A stretch of DNA of 64,000 nucleotides from Bacteroides sp. OF04-15BH (lineage in GTDB: Bacteria; Bacteroidota; Bacteroidia; Bacteroidales; Bacteroidaceae): assembly GCF_003477995.1 (NCBI RefSeq), contig NZ_QUEM01000004.1:100584-164583 (forward strand), in the 5' to 3' direction. Made by a program: the position numbers and the translations under genes. Positions 63,866 to 64,000 of this stretch are shown here, one piece after another (position 1 is the first letter of the stretch; each line of letters starts with the position of its first letter). The notes beneath the pieces were generated by a model. The model ran no database searches. It saw only the letters and a list, made by a program, of their open reading frames with translations, and was not told the DNA's origin.

Positions 63866-63924
63866 CAAATTATTCTCGGAAAAACGGACAAAAAGAATAG
63901 TTAAAGAAGAAAAACAGACGGAAA

Positions 63925-63955
63925 CAAAAATCCCTCCGAGCAATGCTCGAAGGGA
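63925..63955 (-). terminator. Terminator after tRNA-Lys
   Basis: On the minus strand CCCTTCGAGC and GCTCGGAGGG form a hairpin followed by ATTTTTG. It closes the tRNA transcript entering from beyond the window. Confidence 0.8.
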
Positions 63956-63961
63956 ACTCTG

Positions 63962-64000
63962 TACGCCCTCAGGGATTCGAACCCTGGACCCATTGATTAA
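63962..64000 (-). tRNA. tRNA-Lys, 3' part only
   Basis: The minus strand gives the 3' side of the anticodon loop (..TTAA), stem TCAAT, T arm CAGGG TTCGAAT CCCTG and acceptor AGGGCGT plus A. The anticodon ends in TT, so Lys (NTT) is most likely, Asn less so. The rest lies beyond the window. CCA is not encoded. Confidence 0.65.

Noticed and set aside
1..64000. CRISPR array or rRNA operon
   Set aside because: No regularly spaced direct repeats of CRISPR size and no rRNA sequence seen; the short repeats at 63053-63166 have unequal spacing and similar linkers.

Overview
The window is chromosomal DNA from a gut Bacteroidales bacterium, probably Bacteroides or Phocaeicola. The signs are the Bacteroidetes -7 promoter box (TAnnTTTG) in front of most transcription units, a hybrid two-component sensor next to sugar genes, GH32 and GH29 hydrolases with lipoprotein or Sec signals, a CfxA/CepA-like class A beta-lactamase, and a BioG-type biotin operon. 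Species cannot be fixed from the sequence alone.

Layout. 1-3493 (minus): the end of a surface-glycan locus with four overlapping glycosyltransferases, the first cut by the window edge. 3733-10608 (minus): a compact fructose/fructan locus (GH32, MFS transporter, fructokinase, periplasmic-sensor hybrid kinase) without SusC/SusD. 10836-12284 (plus): oxidative-stress genes yaaA and tpx. 12550-15927: a large secreted clan GH-D-like hydrolase. 16032-17393 (minus): a SatD-family regulator and a frameshifted DUF3307 membrane gene. 17604-23823 (plus): a leader ORF carrying a strong terminator, then bioB-A-F-G-C-D. 23916-26071: two unknown proteins and a WYL regulator.

26100-31340 is a strikingly AT-rich island. 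It holds an operon of a membrane-anchored protein, a 965-residue reverse transcriptase fused to a nitrilase-like domain with intact catalytic residues in both parts, and a multi-pass membrane protein. Candidate structured RNAs lie on both sides. This is most likely a defence system of the DRT type 1 (UG1) or UG5-nitrilase kind, and it is the most interesting part of the window.

31349-35257 (minus): a three-gene cluster (TPR-like protein, HNH nuclease-like protein, methyltransferase-HIT fusion). 35399-36700: ammonium transporter. 37014-38704: esterase and convergent beta-lactamase. 38833-44305: glycan hydrolases including a GH29 fucosidase, plus an aspartic-protease-like protein. 44592-46928: a TonB-dependent-receptor-like barrel with an operator that closely matches the one before the GH32 operon. 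47368-50441 (minus): a triheme cytochrome c peroxidase with its own CcsA/ResB cytochrome c maturation genes. 50684-54189: a decayed mobile region with orphan HicB-like proteins, a frameshifted thioredoxin-fold gene, a broken integrase with an apparent insertion-sequence end, and tRNA-Thr. 54581-63833: an unusual FtsK-gamma-domain protein, an esterase and housekeeping genes (yebC, pheT, dnaB, ispE, carbonic anhydrase). A partial tRNA-Lys closes the window.
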